64,000 nucleotides of DNA from Acidithiobacillus sp. YTS05 (GCF_024396695.1 NZ_CP094359.1:1178001-1242000); one strand, 5' to 3'; shown: positions 45,859 to 55,684, counted from the stretch's first letter. Numbers and translations: made by a program. The notes: a model not told the origin generated them from the letters alone.

Positions 45859-47535
45859 ATGGCTGGCGTTTACCAAGCCTTGGCGCGACGCTGGCGACCG
45901 CAATCCTTTGCCGACTTTGTCGGCCAGGAAACGGTGGTCAAGTCCCTGCGTCATGCCCTGGATAGCGGGCGTCTGCATCACGCCTTTTTGTTTACGGGTA
46001 CGCGCGGAGTGGGCAAGACCACCCTGGCGCGCCTGCTGGCCAAATGCCTGAATTGCGAGCGAGGCGTCAGCAGCGAGCCTTGCGGCGAGTGCAGCGCCTG
46101 TAAGAGCATTGTTGCTGGAAGCTTTGTCGACCTGCTCGAAGTGGACGCCGCCAGCCGTACGCGGGTGGATGAAACCCGCGAGCTGCTGGATAACGTGCAG
46201 TATGCCGCGACCAATGGGCGCTACAAGGTCTATCTCATCGACGAAGTTCACATGCTTTCCACCCACAGCTTCAATGCCCTGTTGAAGACCCTGGAAGAGC
46301 CCCCCGAGCATGTAAAGTTTCTCTTGGCCACCACAGATCCGCAGAAGATCCCGGCGACCATCCTGTCGCGTTGCATCCAGTTCCATCTGCGCCGCCTTGA
46401 AGCGCCCCTGATCGTGCAGCGGCTGCGCCAGATCCTCGTGGCTGAGGGAGTAGAGGCTGCGGATGATGCCCTGGAGGCCCTCGCGCAAGCCGCAGATGGC
46501 AGCTTGCGCGATGCCCTGAGTCTGACCGATCAGGCCATTGCCCAAGGCGGCGGGCGGGTGGACGGCGACACGGTTACTGCCATGCTCGGTCTCTGTCCTG
46601 GGGAGGTCGCCACGAGTTTTCTCATCGCCCTGCTGCAGCGCGACAGCGGCCAAGTCTTTGCGTTGCTGCGCGAACAGCAGGCGCTGGGGCAGGACGCCGC
46701 CGCGCTACTGGATGCCATCATTGAGGAGCTGCATCGCTGCAGTCTGGCGCAGTGGCTTCCGGAGCAGCGCGGGGCCTTGGCAGCGCAGTTGCGTGATCTC
46801 GTGCAACAGGAATCCCCCCTGCTGCTACAGTCCTGGTACCACATTCTTCTTACGGCGCGGCGGGATTTTTCCTTATATCCCAATCCGCGTATGGCCATCG
46901 AGATGGCTCTGCTCCGTCTTCTCGTCTTCCTGCTTCCCGAAGGGCCGCCAGAGAGAAGCAAGAACGTGGCCGAGCCGAGAGAGCCGAATCCTGTCGCAGC
47001 AACGCGAGGTGCCGCGGCCGATTTGCCAACCGATAATCGGGCAACAGCGCCCGCGGCCAAACTGTTGCCCACGCCAGAGGCGGTAGAACGCGAAGAGGCG
47101 CCGGAAGGACGCGCACCGGAGGCTCCGCTCCTGCATGCCGATCCGCAACGTGCCTGGGAAGAGCTTCTGCCCAAGCTGTCCTTGAGCCCTTCTCTGCGCG
47201 AATTTTTACGGCACAGTCGGGCACTGCGTTGTGATCGGAGCGCTCTGGAACTCGCCCTCGATCCTGCCTATGAGTCTTTGCTGCGTAAAGAGGAGGGTAC
47301 TCTGCGCACGGCTTTGCAGAATCACTGGCAGGCCGCCACGGATCTGCGGCTGACGCTACTGGATTCCAGTGCGGCGAAAGGGACTCTGGCGCAGGAGGCG
47401 ACGGCGCGCGAACAGGCGCGGCGGGCGGAGATCGAGGCGCGCGCCCTGGCCGACCCGCGTCTCAAAGAGTTTCAAGAGGTCTTGCAGGCGCGGGTACTGC
47501 GGGTAGAGATCATGGATCAGGCGAGCAATTCTTAG
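45859..47535 (+). CDS. dnaX: DNA polymerase III subunit tau (clamp loader)
   Basis: A 558-residue protein starting [23 protein letters not shown], 17 bp after the 4.5S RNA. Walker A GTRGVGKT is at 47-54, the zinc module is '[22 protein letters not shown]', and the box '[40 protein letters not shown]' and sensor region follow. A Pro/Ala/Glu-rich linker (about 375-430) leads to the tau-specific domain that binds the polymerase core. No A-rich slippery site was seen, so a truncated gamma product is not predicted from sequence. Confidence 0.95.
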   Translation: MAGVYQALARRWRPQSFADFVGQETVVKSLRHALDSGRLHHAFLFTGTRGVGKTTLARLLAKCLNCERGVSSEPCGECSACKSIVAGSFVDLLEVDAASRTRVDETRELLDNVQYAATNGRYKVYLIDEVHMLSTHSFNALLKTLEEPPEHVKFLLATTDPQKIPATILSRCIQFHLRRLEAPLIVQRLRQILVAEGVEAADDALEALAQAADGSLRDALSLTDQAIAQGGGRVDGDTVTAMLGLCPGEVATSFLIALLQRDSGQVFALLREQQALGQDAAALLDAIIEELHRCSLAQWLPEQRGALAAQLRDLVQQESPLLLQSWYHILLTARRDFSLYPNPRMAIEMALLRLLVFLLPEGPPERSKNVAEPREPNPVAATRGAAADLPTDNRATAPAAKLLPTPEAVEREEAPEGRAPEAPLLHADPQRAWEELLPKLSLSPSLREFLRHSRALRCDRSALELALDPAYESLLRKEEGTLRTALQNHWQAATDLRLTLLDSSAAKGTLAQEATAREQARRAEIEARALADPRLKEFQEVLQARVLRVEIMDQASNS

Positions 47536-47548
47536 TGGAGGAACAGCG

Positions 47549-47875
47549 ATGATGAAAGGTGGCTTGGGCAATATCATGAAGCAGGCGCAGCAGATGCAGG
47601 AGCGTCTGCAGCAAGTACAGGAAGAGCTGGCGCACGTGGAAGTGCAGGGGCACGCCGGCGGCAATCTGGTGGAAGTGACCATGACCTGCCGTAACGATGT
47701 GCGGCGCGTACGGATCGACGCCTCCCTGCTCGAAGATGGCGACAAGGAAATGTTGGAGGATCTGGTCGCTGCTGCGGTCAATGACGCCCTGCGGAATGCC
47801 GAGAAAACCAGTTCGGAACGGCTCGCCACCGTCACTGGCGGTATGAACATCCCGGGTTTGAACCTGCCCTTCTGA
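47549..47875 (+). CDS. ybaB: YbaB/EbfC nucleoid-associated protein
   Basis: A 108-residue protein: '[57 protein letters not shown]', then '[18 protein letters not shown]'. This is the complete YbaB family pattern (a coiled-coil tweezer dimer that binds DNA). It lies between dnaX and recR in the standard order. Confidence 0.94.
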   Translation: MMKGGLGNIMKQAQQMQERLQQVQEELAHVEVQGHAGGNLVEVTMTCRNDVRRVRIDASLLEDGDKEMLEDLVAAAVNDALRNAEKTSSERLATVTGGMNIPGLNLPF

Positions 47876-47878
47876 GCG

Positions 47879-48481
47879 ATGGCGGGTAGCACTCCCTCCC
47901 TGGACAAGATCGTTGCCCTGTTGCGACGTCTGCCGGGCATCGGTCCGCGTTCAGCACAACGGATCGCCCTCGATCTGTTGCTGCGCAAACGCGAGTTGAT
48001 GCCCCAACTGGCACTGGCCCTGCAACAGGCCCACCAGGCCATCCGCCACTGCGAGCGCTGCAACAATCTCTGCGAGGATGCGCTGTGTTCCATTTGCAGC
48101 AGCGGGCGACGCGACCGAACCATCCTTTGTATTGTCGAATCGCCGGCAGATTTGCTGGCCATCGAGGATTCCGCAGCCTATCAGGGAGAGTACTTTGTGC
48201 TCATGGGGCACCTTTCGCCGCTGGATGGCATCGGTCCAGACGCCCTGCATCTCGATCTGCTGGAGAAACGTTTGGCGGAGGAGGGGCTGCAGGAGGTGAT
48301 TTTTGCGACCAACTCTACCCTGGAAGGGGAGGCAACGGCACAATTCGTGGCTGCGCTGGTGCCGGAGGGACTACGCGTGACGCGCATCGCGCGCGGCATT
48401 CCCATGGGGGGAGAACTGGAATATCTGGATCGCAGCACTCTGGGGCGCGCCGTACAGGGACGCGCTGCCCTGGAATCATAA
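47879..48481 (+). CDS. recR: Recombination mediator RecR
   Basis: A 200-residue protein with an N-terminal helix-hairpin-helix ('LLRRLPGIGPRSAQRIA'), a four-Cys zinc module 'CERCNNLCEDALCSIC' and a Toprim domain ('ILCIVESPADLLAIED', 'HLSPLDGIGPDALHLDLL', 'EVIFATNSTLEGEATAQF'). With RecO it loads RecA at gaps; recO is also in this window. It starts 3 bp after ybaB. Confidence 0.96.
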   Translation: MAGSTPSLDKIVALLRRLPGIGPRSAQRIALDLLLRKRELMPQLALALQQAHQAIRHCERCNNLCEDALCSICSSGRRDRTILCIVESPADLLAIEDSAAYQGEYFVLMGHLSPLDGIGPDALHLDLLEKRLAEEGLQEVIFATNSTLEGEATAQFVAALVPEGLRVTRIARGIPMGGELEYLDRSTLGRAVQGRAALES

Positions 48482-48543
48482 GACCCTTGCAACCATAAGA
48501 AACGTATCACAATACCGTAGAAACGACGACGAGGAAGAGATCG

Positions 48544-49761
48544 ATGATCACTGCATCTGGGCCCTTGCCCGGGGATAATGTCTTTTTTCTGTTGATGGGG
48601 GCCATCCTGGTCTTCGCCATGCACGGTGGTTTCGCCTTTCTGGAGCTGGGCACCGTGCGCCGACGCAGCCAGGTCAATGCGCTGGTCAAGATCCTCAGTG
48701 ATTTTGGGATCTCCACCATCGTCTATTTTTTCATCGGCTATCACATTGCCTACGGCATCAGCTTCTTCGGCGATGTGCAGCAACTCACCGGTAGCGACCA
48801 GGGTTTTGCCATGGTGCGCTTCTTTTTTCTGCTCACCTTTGCCGCAGCGGTGCCGGCGATCATTTCGGGGGGCATTGCCGAGCGGGCGCGCTTTGTGCCA
48901 CAACTGATGGCAACCGCGTTCCTGGTGGGGCTGGTGTATCCCTTCTACGAGGGTATCGTCTGGAATGGAAATTATGGCATTCAGGCGTGGTTTACCCACC
49001 AGTTTGGCGCACCATTTCATGATTTTGCCGGCTCGGTGGTGGTGCATGCGGTGGGTGGCTGGATGGCCTTGATCGCGGTCTGGCTCTTGGGCCCGCGCCG
49101 TGGCCGCTATGGCCGTGACGGTAGCATTCATCCCATGCCGCCTTCCAATATTCCCTTCCTGGCGCTGGGCTCCTGGATTCTGATCATTGGCTGGTTTGGC
49201 TTCAATGTCATGAGCGCGCAGCAGCTACAGGCAGTGCAGGGCTTGGTGGCGCTCAATTCCCTGATGGCCTTGGTGGGCGGGATGCTGGCCGCCCTGGCCC
49301 TGGGCAAGGGAGACCCGGGTTTCGTGCATAATGGCGCGTTGGCGGGTCTGGTGGCCATCTGTGCCGGCTCGGACGTGGTGCAACCGATTGGCGCGCTCGC
49401 GATTGGCGCCATCGCCGGTGCTATCTTTGTCTACCTTTTTACCTTTGTGCAGCATCGCCTGCGTCTCGACGATGTGTTAGGCGTCTGGCCTCTGCATGGT
49501 GTTTGTGGTGCCTGGGGCGGCATTGCCGTCGGCATCTTTGGCCTGCGTGCCCTGGGGGGTGCCGGCGGCGTCAGCATGGTTTCGCAGATTCTCGGTACGG
49601 CGCTCGGTCTTGCCATTGCTATGCTTGGTAGTCTCCTGGTCTATGGTCTGCTACGCAAATCGGTCGGCATTCGCCTGGATGAAGAAGACGAATATCTGGG
49701 ACCGGATCTGGCGATCCATCATGTCAGCGCCTATCCTGAGGAAGACATTCAGAAGGCCTGA
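48544..49761 (+). CDS. amt: Ammonium transporter Amt
   Basis: A 405-residue channel with 11 predicted membrane segments. 'FAFLELGTVRRRSQVNALVK', 'GGIAERARFVPQLMATAFLVGLVYPFYE', 'DFAGSVVVHAVGGWMAL' (first pore His) and 'VWPLHGVCGAWGGIAVGIF' (second pore His) are diagnostic. It lacks a cleaved signal peptide of the kind seen in AmtB of E. coli. No glnK/glnB partner is adjacent, unlike the usual glnK-amtB pair. It starts 62 bp after recR and is followed 5 bp later by nnrD. Confidence 0.94.
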   Translation: MITASGPLPGDNVFFLLMGAILVFAMHGGFAFLELGTVRRRSQVNALVKILSDFGISTIVYFFIGYHIAYGISFFGDVQQLTGSDQGFAMVRFFFLLTFAAAVPAIISGGIAERARFVPQLMATAFLVGLVYPFYEGIVWNGNYGIQAWFTHQFGAPFHDFAGSVVVHAVGGWMALIAVWLLGPRRGRYGRDGSIHPMPPSNIPFLALGSWILIIGWFGFNVMSAQQLQAVQGLVALNSLMALVGGMLAALALGKGDPGFVHNGALAGLVAICAGSDVVQPIGALAIGAIAGAIFVYLFTFVQHRLRLDDVLGVWPLHGVCGAWGGIAVGIFGLRALGGAGGVSMVSQILGTALGLAIAMLGSLLVYGLLRKSVGIRLDEEDEYLGPDLAIHHVSAYPEEDIQKA

Positions 49762-49766
49762 GGACC

Positions 49767-50606
49767 ATGCCCATGCATCGCGATCTGCTGCCGGAAAATC
49801 TCCCCGCCCTGTCCAAGCGTCCCCTTGCCGCGCACAAAGGCAACTTTGGCCATGTCTATGTCCTGGGCGGCAGCCCGGAGATGGGCGGTGCCCTGAGCCT
49901 TGCGGCCCTGGCAGCCTACCGCGCCGGCGCCGGCCTCGTCACCGGCATTGGTCATCCCCAGTCGCAGATCTATCTTGCCGTGCATCTGCCAGAAGCGACC
50001 TGGATGGATTGGCCACCGCGCCTTGCCAGCCGTCTGCCGGACCATGCGGTTCTTGCTCTAGGGCCGGGACTGGGCCAGGGCCTGGCCGCCCACGATCTCG
50101 TCCGTGAGGCGGGCGGACTGCAGCAGCGGCAGATCTGGGATGCCGATGCCCTGAATATCCTCGCCCGCATTGGGCCGGATATCCTGCGCGGAGCGGCCGA
50201 GAGGATCTTCACGCCGCACCCGGGGGAAGCCGCTCGCCTGCTGCGCACCACTACCACGACGGTGCAGACCGACCGGGAGGCGGCGATTGCCGAGCTGGTA
50301 CAACGCTACGGAGGTGTCTGGGTACTCAAGGGGGAAGGCACCCTCGTGAGTGACGGCAGTCTGCTCGGACGTTGCCCCTGGGGTAACCCCGGCATGGCCA
50401 CCGGCGGCAGCGGTGACGTCCTCACCGGTCTTATCGCCGGTCTTTGGGCACAGGGCTTGAATGCGGCTGGGGCGGCGGGCCTTGCGGTCTGTATTCATGC
50501 TCGGGCCGGCGACCTGGCAGCAGACGAACTCGGTGAGGCGAGCCTGTTGGCGCGGGATATCCTGGCGCAGATCCCGCGCGTATTGCAAAACTGGAGTGCC
50601 ACTTGA
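49767..50606 (+). CDS. nnrD: ADP-dependent NAD(P)H-hydrate dehydratase (stand-alone NnrD)
   Basis: A 279-residue ribokinase-fold enzyme: 'HKGNFGHVYVLGGSPEMGGALSLAALAAYRAGAGLVT', 'ALGPGLGQG', 'WDADALNIL', 'IFTPHPGEAARLL' and 'GNPGMATGGSGDVLTGLIAGLWAQG' are the family signatures. It repairs S-NAD(P)H hydrate with ADP. In E. coli the domain is fused to the epimerase NnrE (YjeF); here the N-terminal epimerase is absent and must be elsewhere. The stop overlaps the bioA start by 4 bp. Confidence 0.93.
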   Translation: MPMHRDLLPENLPALSKRPLAAHKGNFGHVYVLGGSPEMGGALSLAALAAYRAGAGLVTGIGHPQSQIYLAVHLPEATWMDWPPRLASRLPDHAVLALGPGLGQGLAAHDLVREAGGLQQRQIWDADALNILARIGPDILRGAAERIFTPHPGEAARLLRTTTTTVQTDREAAIAELVQRYGGVWVLKGEGTLVSDGSLLGRCPWGNPGMATGGSGDVLTGLIAGLWAQGLNAAGAAGLAVCIHARAGDLAADELGEASLLARDILAQIPRVLQNWSAT

Positions 50607-51952
50607 AGAAAGAACAAGAGTTGCGCGATTGGGATCGCCGGCATTTTTGGCATCCTTTTACGCAGATGTCCTGCTGGGGGGATGACGATCCCTGGATCAT
50701 TGCGCGTGGCGAAGGCAATTATGTCTATGACATCCGCGGGCGCAAGGCCCTGGATGCCATTGCCAGCCTCTGGTGCAACGTCCACGGCCATCGGCACCCG
50801 CGTCTGGATGCCGCATTGCAGGCGCAGTTGCAGCGGGTGGCGCACACGACGGTCCTGGGCGCCAGTCATCCGCCGGGTATCCGTCTGGCGAAGGGTCTTA
50901 CGGAGATTGCTCCTGCGGGACTCGAGCGGGTGTTTTTTTCGGAAGACGGCGCCGAGGCGGTGGAAGTGGCGGTCAAGATCGCGGCGCAATATTGGCAAAA
51001 TCTGGGGCGCAAGGACAAGCGCCGATTTCTGTCGGTAGATGACGCCTATCATGGCGATACTGTTGGTGCCAGTTCGCTGGGCGGTTTTCCGCTCTTTCAT
51101 GGGGTCTATGGCCATCTCCATTTCCCGGTGGAGCGCCTGCCCAGCCCGTGGTTGCTGCAGCAACGACTGCAGGGCGATGCCGAAGCCGCCTGCGCAAGCT
51201 GGTTGCAGTCGCTGGAGGATAGGCTTCGGAAAAGCTCGCGCGAGATCATCGCCCTGATTTTGGAGGGAGGAGTGCAGGGCGCAGCGGGTATCCTGCCCTA
51301 TCCGCGGGGGATTCTGGCAGGCGCGGCAGAGCTTTGCCGCCGCTATGAGGTACTATTTATCGTCGATGAAGTCGCTAGCGGCTTTGGCCGTAGTGGTAGC
51401 CTGTTTTATTGCGAGCAAGAAGGCGTCCGTCCTGACCTGCTGGCGCTGGGCAAAGGGATCAGCGGCGGCTATCTGCCCCTGGCGGCCACTCTCGCACAGG
51501 AACAGATCTATGCGGCCTTCCTGGCCCCCTTTGGCGAGGCCAAACAGTTTTATTACGGCCATACCTATACCGCAAATCCCCTGGCTTGTGCCGTAGCGCT
51601 GGAAAACCTGGCCCTTTTTGCCGAAAACGACTTGCTCAGCTCGGTCCGTGCGCGCATCGCGCAGCTGCAGCAAGGATTGCAGCGCTTCGCCGGGATGCCA
51701 TTTTCGGCAGCGCCCCGGCAGTTTGGCCTGATGGCGGCTGTCCCCCTGCGCAATCCGCAGGGCGGCAATGCCTATCCCTATGGCGACCGGCGCGAGTACG
51801 CTGTCTGTCGGCGGGCGCGCGAGGCGGGTGTCTATCTGCGTCCGCTGGGCGACAGCATTGTCATCGTGCCCCCACTTTCGGTGACAGCCGCAGAAATTGA
51901 CCTTATCCTGCGGGTATTGCAAGACAGTATGGCTGAGGAAACTGCGGCATGA
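50603..51952 (+). CDS. bioA: Adenosylmethionine-8-amino-7-oxononanoate aminotransferase
   Basis: A 449-residue class-III PLP aminotransferase with a TTG start overlapping nnrD. 'RHFWHPFTQM' (the BioA N-terminus), 'LWCNVHGHRHPRLD', 'VFFSEDGAEAVEVAVKIAAQYW', 'YHGDTVGASSLGG', 'FIVDEVASGFGRSG' and the PLP lysine 'LALGKGISGGYLPL' are present. It makes 7,8-diaminopelargonate in biotin synthesis. No other bio gene is adjacent, so biotin genes are dispersed. The stop overlaps the CBS gene (ATGA). Confidence 0.94.
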   Translation: MKKEQELRDWDRRHFWHPFTQMSCWGDDDPWIIARGEGNYVYDIRGRKALDAIASLWCNVHGHRHPRLDAALQAQLQRVAHTTVLGASHPPGIRLAKGLTEIAPAGLERVFFSEDGAEAVEVAVKIAAQYWQNLGRKDKRRFLSVDDAYHGDTVGASSLGGFPLFHGVYGHLHFPVERLPSPWLLQQRLQGDAEAACASWLQSLEDRLRKSSREIIALILEGGVQGAAGILPYPRGILAGAAELCRRYEVLFIVDEVASGFGRSGSLFYCEQEGVRPDLLALGKGISGGYLPLAATLAQEQIYAAFLAPFGEAKQFYYGHTYTANPLACAVALENLALFAENDLLSSVRARIAQLQQGLQRFAGMPFSAAPRQFGLMAAVPLRNPQGGNAYPYGDRREYAVCRRAREAGVYLRPLGDSIVIVPPLSVTAAEIDLILRVLQDSMAEETAA

Positions 51953-52410
51953 AAAATATCAGTACGCTGATGACGACAGAGGTGATTTCGGTGCGGGAGA
52001 GCGACGGCGTGGAGGAGGTCGGCAAGAAGATGTTGACCTCTGGGCACCACAGTCTGCCGGTCATCGACGCAAGTGGCCGTGTGACGGGGATCATCACGGA
52101 ACGCGATCTGATCGATGCCCACCGGCAGGTGCATCTACCCACGGTGATTTCGATTCTGGACAGTGTAATTCCCATCTCTGGCATGCATGAATACAGCGAA
52201 GAATTGCGCAAGGTCACCGCGGTCGATGCGCGGGGGCTGGCCACCAAGAGACATCTGCAACTGGCGCGCCCGGAAGAGAGCCTCGATACGGTGGCCGACC
52301 GGATGTTCGAACATCAACTGCACGCCCTGCCGGTGGTCGATGCGGAAGGAAAACTGTTGGGGATGATCAGCCGTTCCGATATCCTCCGGGGTCTCCTGTC
52401 CCCATCATGA
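51949..52410 (+). CDS. Two-CBS-domain protein
   Basis: A 153-residue protein consisting of two CBS motifs: 'VISVRESDGVEEVGKKMLTSGHHSLPVIDASGRVTGIITERDLI' and 'LQLARPEESLDTVADRMFEHQLHALPVVDAEGKLLGMISRSDIL'. CBS pairs usually bind adenine nucleotides such as ATP, AMP or SAM and regulate a partner protein. The partner is unknown. It lies between bioA and tsaE with ATGA overlaps on both sides. Confidence 0.9.
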   Translation: MKNISTLMTTEVISVRESDGVEEVGKKMLTSGHHSLPVIDASGRVTGIITERDLIDAHRQVHLPTVISILDSVIPISGMHEYSEELRKVTAVDARGLATKRHLQLARPEESLDTVADRMFEHQLHALPVVDAEGKLLGMISRSDILRGLLSPS

Positions 52411-52889
52411 TCCGGGAACTGCCCGATCTGGCGGCTACCGAGGCTTGGGCGCAGGGCTTTGCCGGTCTGAAGCCGATCCCGGGAGTGATGTATCTGCAGG
52501 GAGATCTCGGGGCGGGAAAGACCGCCCTGGCGCGCGCCCTGATCCATGCCCTGGGCTACAGCGCCGTGGTCCGCAGTCCCACCTATACCCTGGTAGAGGA
52601 ATATGACACCGCTGCGGGGACGGTACTGCATCTGGATCTGTATCGGCTCGTAGAGGCAGAGGAGTTGGAATATATCGGTCTGCGCGATTATCTGCAGAAA
52701 GATGCCCTGTGGCTGGTGGAGTGGCCGGAGCGCGCCCTGGCGTACCTGCCGCCCGCCGATCTGCGGATCGAGATGGCGCTGGCAGCGGCGGGAGCGCATC
52801 GCTTGGAGGCCGAAGCCTTGAGCGCACGCGGCAGCGAATGGCTGGCGGCTCTCACCGCGGCGTCCGAGAGCTTGGCTGAGCATGCCTGA
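52407..52889 (+). CDS. tsaE: tRNA t6A synthesis ATPase TsaE
   Basis: A 160-residue P-loop protein: Walker A 'GDLGAGKTALARAL' with 'SPTYTLVEEYD' and 'LHLDLYRL' and 'WLVEWPERA', the TsaE (YjeE) signature set. With TsaD and TsaB it adds threonylcarbamoyl to A37 of ANN-decoding tRNAs. Its stop overlaps mutL by 8 bp. Confidence 0.94.
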   Translation: MIRELPDLAATEAWAQGFAGLKPIPGVMYLQGDLGAGKTALARALIHALGYSAVVRSPTYTLVEEYDTAAGTVLHLDLYRLVEAEELEYIGLRDYLQKDALWLVEWPERALAYLPPADLRIEMALAAAGAHRLEAEALSARGSEWLAALTAASESLAEHA

Positions 52890-54684
52890 GACGCGACGCC
52901 GGGTGCAGGTGATGAGTCCGCAACTGGCAGACCGCATAGCCGCGGGGGAGGTGGTGGAACGTCCTGCTTCCGTGTTGAAAGAGCTCATCGAAAACAGCCT
53001 CGATGCCGGCGCGCGGCACATCGATGTGCTGATCGAAGGGGCGGGCATCGAGCTGCTCGAGGTGCAGGACGATGGCATTGGTATCGAGGCGGAAGACCTA
53101 CCGTTGGCCCTGTCACGCCACGCCACCAGCAAACTCTACGATGACGGGGAGCTCGAGCAGATCCATAGCTTTGGCTTCCGCGGGGAGGCCCTGCCGGCCA
53201 TTGCCTCTGTCGCGCGCCTGGAAATCACCAGTCGGGCAGTTGGGGCGAATGCGGCGCGGCATTTACGTCTGGCAGCGGGCATTCTCGAGGAAGATACTCC
53301 CGCAGCGCGGGCGCCTGGCACCACGGTGCGGGTGGAAGATCTGTTCTACAATGTGCCAGCGCGGCGCAAATTTCTGAAGGCCCCCGGCACCGAACTCGGC
53401 CGTATCCAGAAACTCTGGCGTCAGCTCGCCCTCAGCGCCTTTCCGGTGGATCTGCGCCTGCAACAAGGAAAGCGCTTGTTGGCGCAGTATCCAGCGGCCC
53501 TAAGTGAGGCCGATCAGGACGCGCGGGTGGCGGCCATCCTTGGCGAGGAATTCTTGCGTAACGCCTTGCGTTTTGCACAGGAAAATAATGGCTGGCGACT
53601 CTGGGGCTGGCTCGGATTGCCCAGCTTCAACCGACCCCGCGCCGACGAGCAGTATTTCTTCGTCAATGGCCGCGCGGTGCAGGACGCCGGTCTGCGTCAT
53701 GCCTTGCGCTCCGCCTATGCGGATGTGTTGTATCAGGACCGCCAACCTGTCGCCATCTGTTATCTGGAGCTGCCGAGTGAGCTGGTGGATGTCAATGTGC
53801 ACCCCGCCAAAACCGAGGTGCGCTTTCGCGAGGCTCGCCAGATCCACGACTTCGTCCGCCATACCCTGGCAGAAATCATCGCCGATCAGGCGCGTCCGCG
53901 GGCGCCGTACCTACCCCCTACAGAGAGGAGCGAACAGCGCTCGGGCGCGGGATTTTTCGGTACCCAGGCGCCTCTCACAGACCTTGCCGTAGGCCGGGTG
54001 CGGGAGGACTCTGGCGACGACTATTGGCAGAAACTGGTCGCTCCTGGTTTCCGTTACCCGCCGCCGCCTTCTCCTGAGTCCTCGTCATCCTCCGTTTCTG
54101 ATCCAGAGGAGCTCTGGAAGGGCTATCCCCTGGGACGGGCTTTGGGGCAGATTCATCAGCGTTTCATCGTCGCGGAAAACAAGGAAGGGATGCTCCTGAT
54201 CGATCAGCATGCCGCCCATGAGCGCATTCTCTACGAGCGCTTCAAGGCGCAACGGTCGACGGGACAGCAGCAAGCCCTGCTCCTGCCGCTGCAGATCGAG
54301 CTCAGCCCCGCTCAGGGCGAGCGTCTGGAGGAGCGCGCGGAATTGTTGCGTGAGGCCAGTCTCGACTGGTCGCGCAGCGGTCCCGGCAGCCTGCGCATCC
54401 ACGCCTGCGCGCCGGGGTTTCCGCAGTCGGCCATTGCCGATCTGGTGGCGGATTGCCTGGCGGAGCAGGCGACCTGGCAGGCCGGGCAGGGGGATGAGCG
54501 TCTGGCGGAGATGGCCTGTCACGCCGCCATCAAGGACCATCATCCCCTAAGTCTTGCAGAAATGAATGCCCTCCTGCGGCAGCTTGAAGCAACGCCACGC
54601 TACACCCAATGCAATCATGGCCGGCCCACCATCGTCCAGTGGAACCTTGCCGAGCTCGATCGCCTGTTCCTGCGTGGACGCTGA
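52882..54684 (+). CDS. mutL: DNA mismatch repair protein MutL, with endonuclease motif
   Basis: A 600-residue protein. The GHKL ATPase motifs are intact: 'VVERPASVLKELIENSLDAGA', 'DDGIGI', 'RHATSKL' and 'GFRGEALPAIASV'. The C-terminal dimerisation domain carries DQHAAHERILYE at about 441-452, which fits the DQHA(X)2E(X)4E endonuclease motif, plus 'ACHAAIK' and 'CNHGRPT' zinc-site motifs. This is the nicking type of MutL found in species without MutH. No mutH was seen in the window. Between them a linker is Pro/Ser-rich (about 385-415). It overlaps tsaE. Confidence 0.95.
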   Translation: MPETRRRVQVMSPQLADRIAAGEVVERPASVLKELIENSLDAGARHIDVLIEGAGIELLEVQDDGIGIEAEDLPLALSRHATSKLYDDGELEQIHSFGFRGEALPAIASVARLEITSRAVGANAARHLRLAAGILEEDTPAARAPGTTVRVEDLFYNVPARRKFLKAPGTELGRIQKLWRQLALSAFPVDLRLQQGKRLLAQYPAALSEADQDARVAAILGEEFLRNALRFAQENNGWRLWGWLGLPSFNRPRADEQYFFVNGRAVQDAGLRHALRSAYADVLYQDRQPVAICYLELPSELVDVNVHPAKTEVRFREARQIHDFVRHTLAEIIADQARPRAPYLPPTERSEQRSGAGFFGTQAPLTDLAVGRVREDSGDDYWQKLVAPGFRYPPPPSPESSSSSVSDPEELWKGYPLGRALGQIHQRFIVAENKEGMLLIDQHAAHERILYERFKAQRSTGQQQALLLPLQIELSPAQGERLEERAELLREASLDWSRSGPGSLRIHACAPGFPQSAIADLVADCLAEQATWQAGQGDERLAEMACHAAIKDHHPLSLAEMNALLRQLEATPRYTQCNHGRPTIVQWNLAELDRLFLRGR

Positions 54685-54703
54685 GCTGCTGCTATCCGGG
54701 ACT

Positions 54704-55645
54704 ATGGACCCTGAGAACACCGAGATATCTTTTCTACCCACCCTCTTTCTCCAGGGGCCGACGGCGAGCGGCAAGACGGCTCTCGCCCTGCGTCTGGCAG
54801 ATACCTTCCGGGTTCGCCTCATCAGCGTCGATTCGCTGGCGGTCTATCGTCATTTCGATCTGGGCAGCGCCAAGCCCGATCCCGCGCTGCAGGCCCGCTA
54901 TCCCCACGCCCTGATCGATATCCGCGAACCGGAAGAGATCTATTCGGCCGGTGACTTTGCCCGCGACGCCCGAGCGGAAATTGCCGCTGCCCGGGCAGAT
55001 GGACAAATCCCCTTGCTGGTTGGGGGCACGGGCCTCTATTTCCGTGCCCTGGAACGTGGCATTGCCGATCTGCCGCCCGCCGATCCGGTCCTTCGCCAAC
55101 AGCTTCAGAGAGAAGCCGAGCGCGTGGGATGGCCCGCCTTACATCAGCGCCTGGCACAACAGGCGCCAGAACGGGCGGCTGCTATCCATCCCCACGATGC
55201 ACAGCGGATACAACGTGCCCTGGAGCTGCTGGCGGAGGGCAAGACGATGGAGCTCTGGCAGGGCGGACTGTCCGGACCGCTCTGGAAGATTGTCCTGCAA
55301 CCCGCGCGCGCCGAACTGCACGAGCGCATCGCTGTTCGCCTGCAAGCCATGTATGCGGCGGGTTTCCGCGAGGAGGCCGCGACTCTGTTTGGACGTTATG
55401 GAGACGCGGACTACCCGGCCTGCCGGGCAGTGGGCTACCGTCAGCTATTCGCCTGGTTGCGGGGCGAGTGCTCCCTGCCTGAGGCGGAACAGGCAGCCCT
55501 TTACGCTACGCGGCAGTTGGCGAAGCGGCAGGCAACCTGGTTCCGCGCCGAGGAGGCTGACTGGCGTTTGTCATCCGCAGATGGTAGGCAAGCGGACGCG
55601 GTAGTGGCGGAGATCCGGCAGCGCCTGCAGGGTATGGGTGAATGA
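54704..55645 (+). CDS. miaA: tRNA dimethylallyltransferase
   Basis: A 313-residue protein from the ATG at 54704, 19 bp after mutL. The P-loop 'LQGPTASGKTALALRLAD', 'DSLAVYRHFDLGSAKPD', 'LIDIREPEEIYSAGDFA', 'PLLVGGTGLYFRAL' and 'PHDAQRIQRALEL' are signatures of MiaA. It transfers dimethylallyl to A37 of tRNAs reading UNN codons, using DMAPP from the isoprenoid pathway. The usual next gene, hfq, is not present; an efflux operon follows. Confidence 0.95.
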   Translation: MDPENTEISFLPTLFLQGPTASGKTALALRLADTFRVRLISVDSLAVYRHFDLGSAKPDPALQARYPHALIDIREPEEIYSAGDFARDARAEIAAARADGQIPLLVGGTGLYFRALERGIADLPPADPVLRQQLQREAERVGWPALHQRLAQQAPERAAAIHPHDAQRIQRALELLAEGKTMELWQGGLSGPLWKIVLQPARAELHERIAVRLQAMYAAGFREEAATLFGRYGDADYPACRAVGYRQLFAWLRGECSLPEAEQAALYATRQLAKRQATWFRAEEADWRLSSADGRQADAVVAEIRQRLQGMGE

Positions 55646-55684
55646 TGCTACGCGAGCACTTGGATTGAAACAGCGGAGGAATAC

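Noticed and set aside
45859..47535. Programmed frameshift in dnaX
   Set aside because: No A AAA AAG-like heptamer or long A tract was seen at the expected position.
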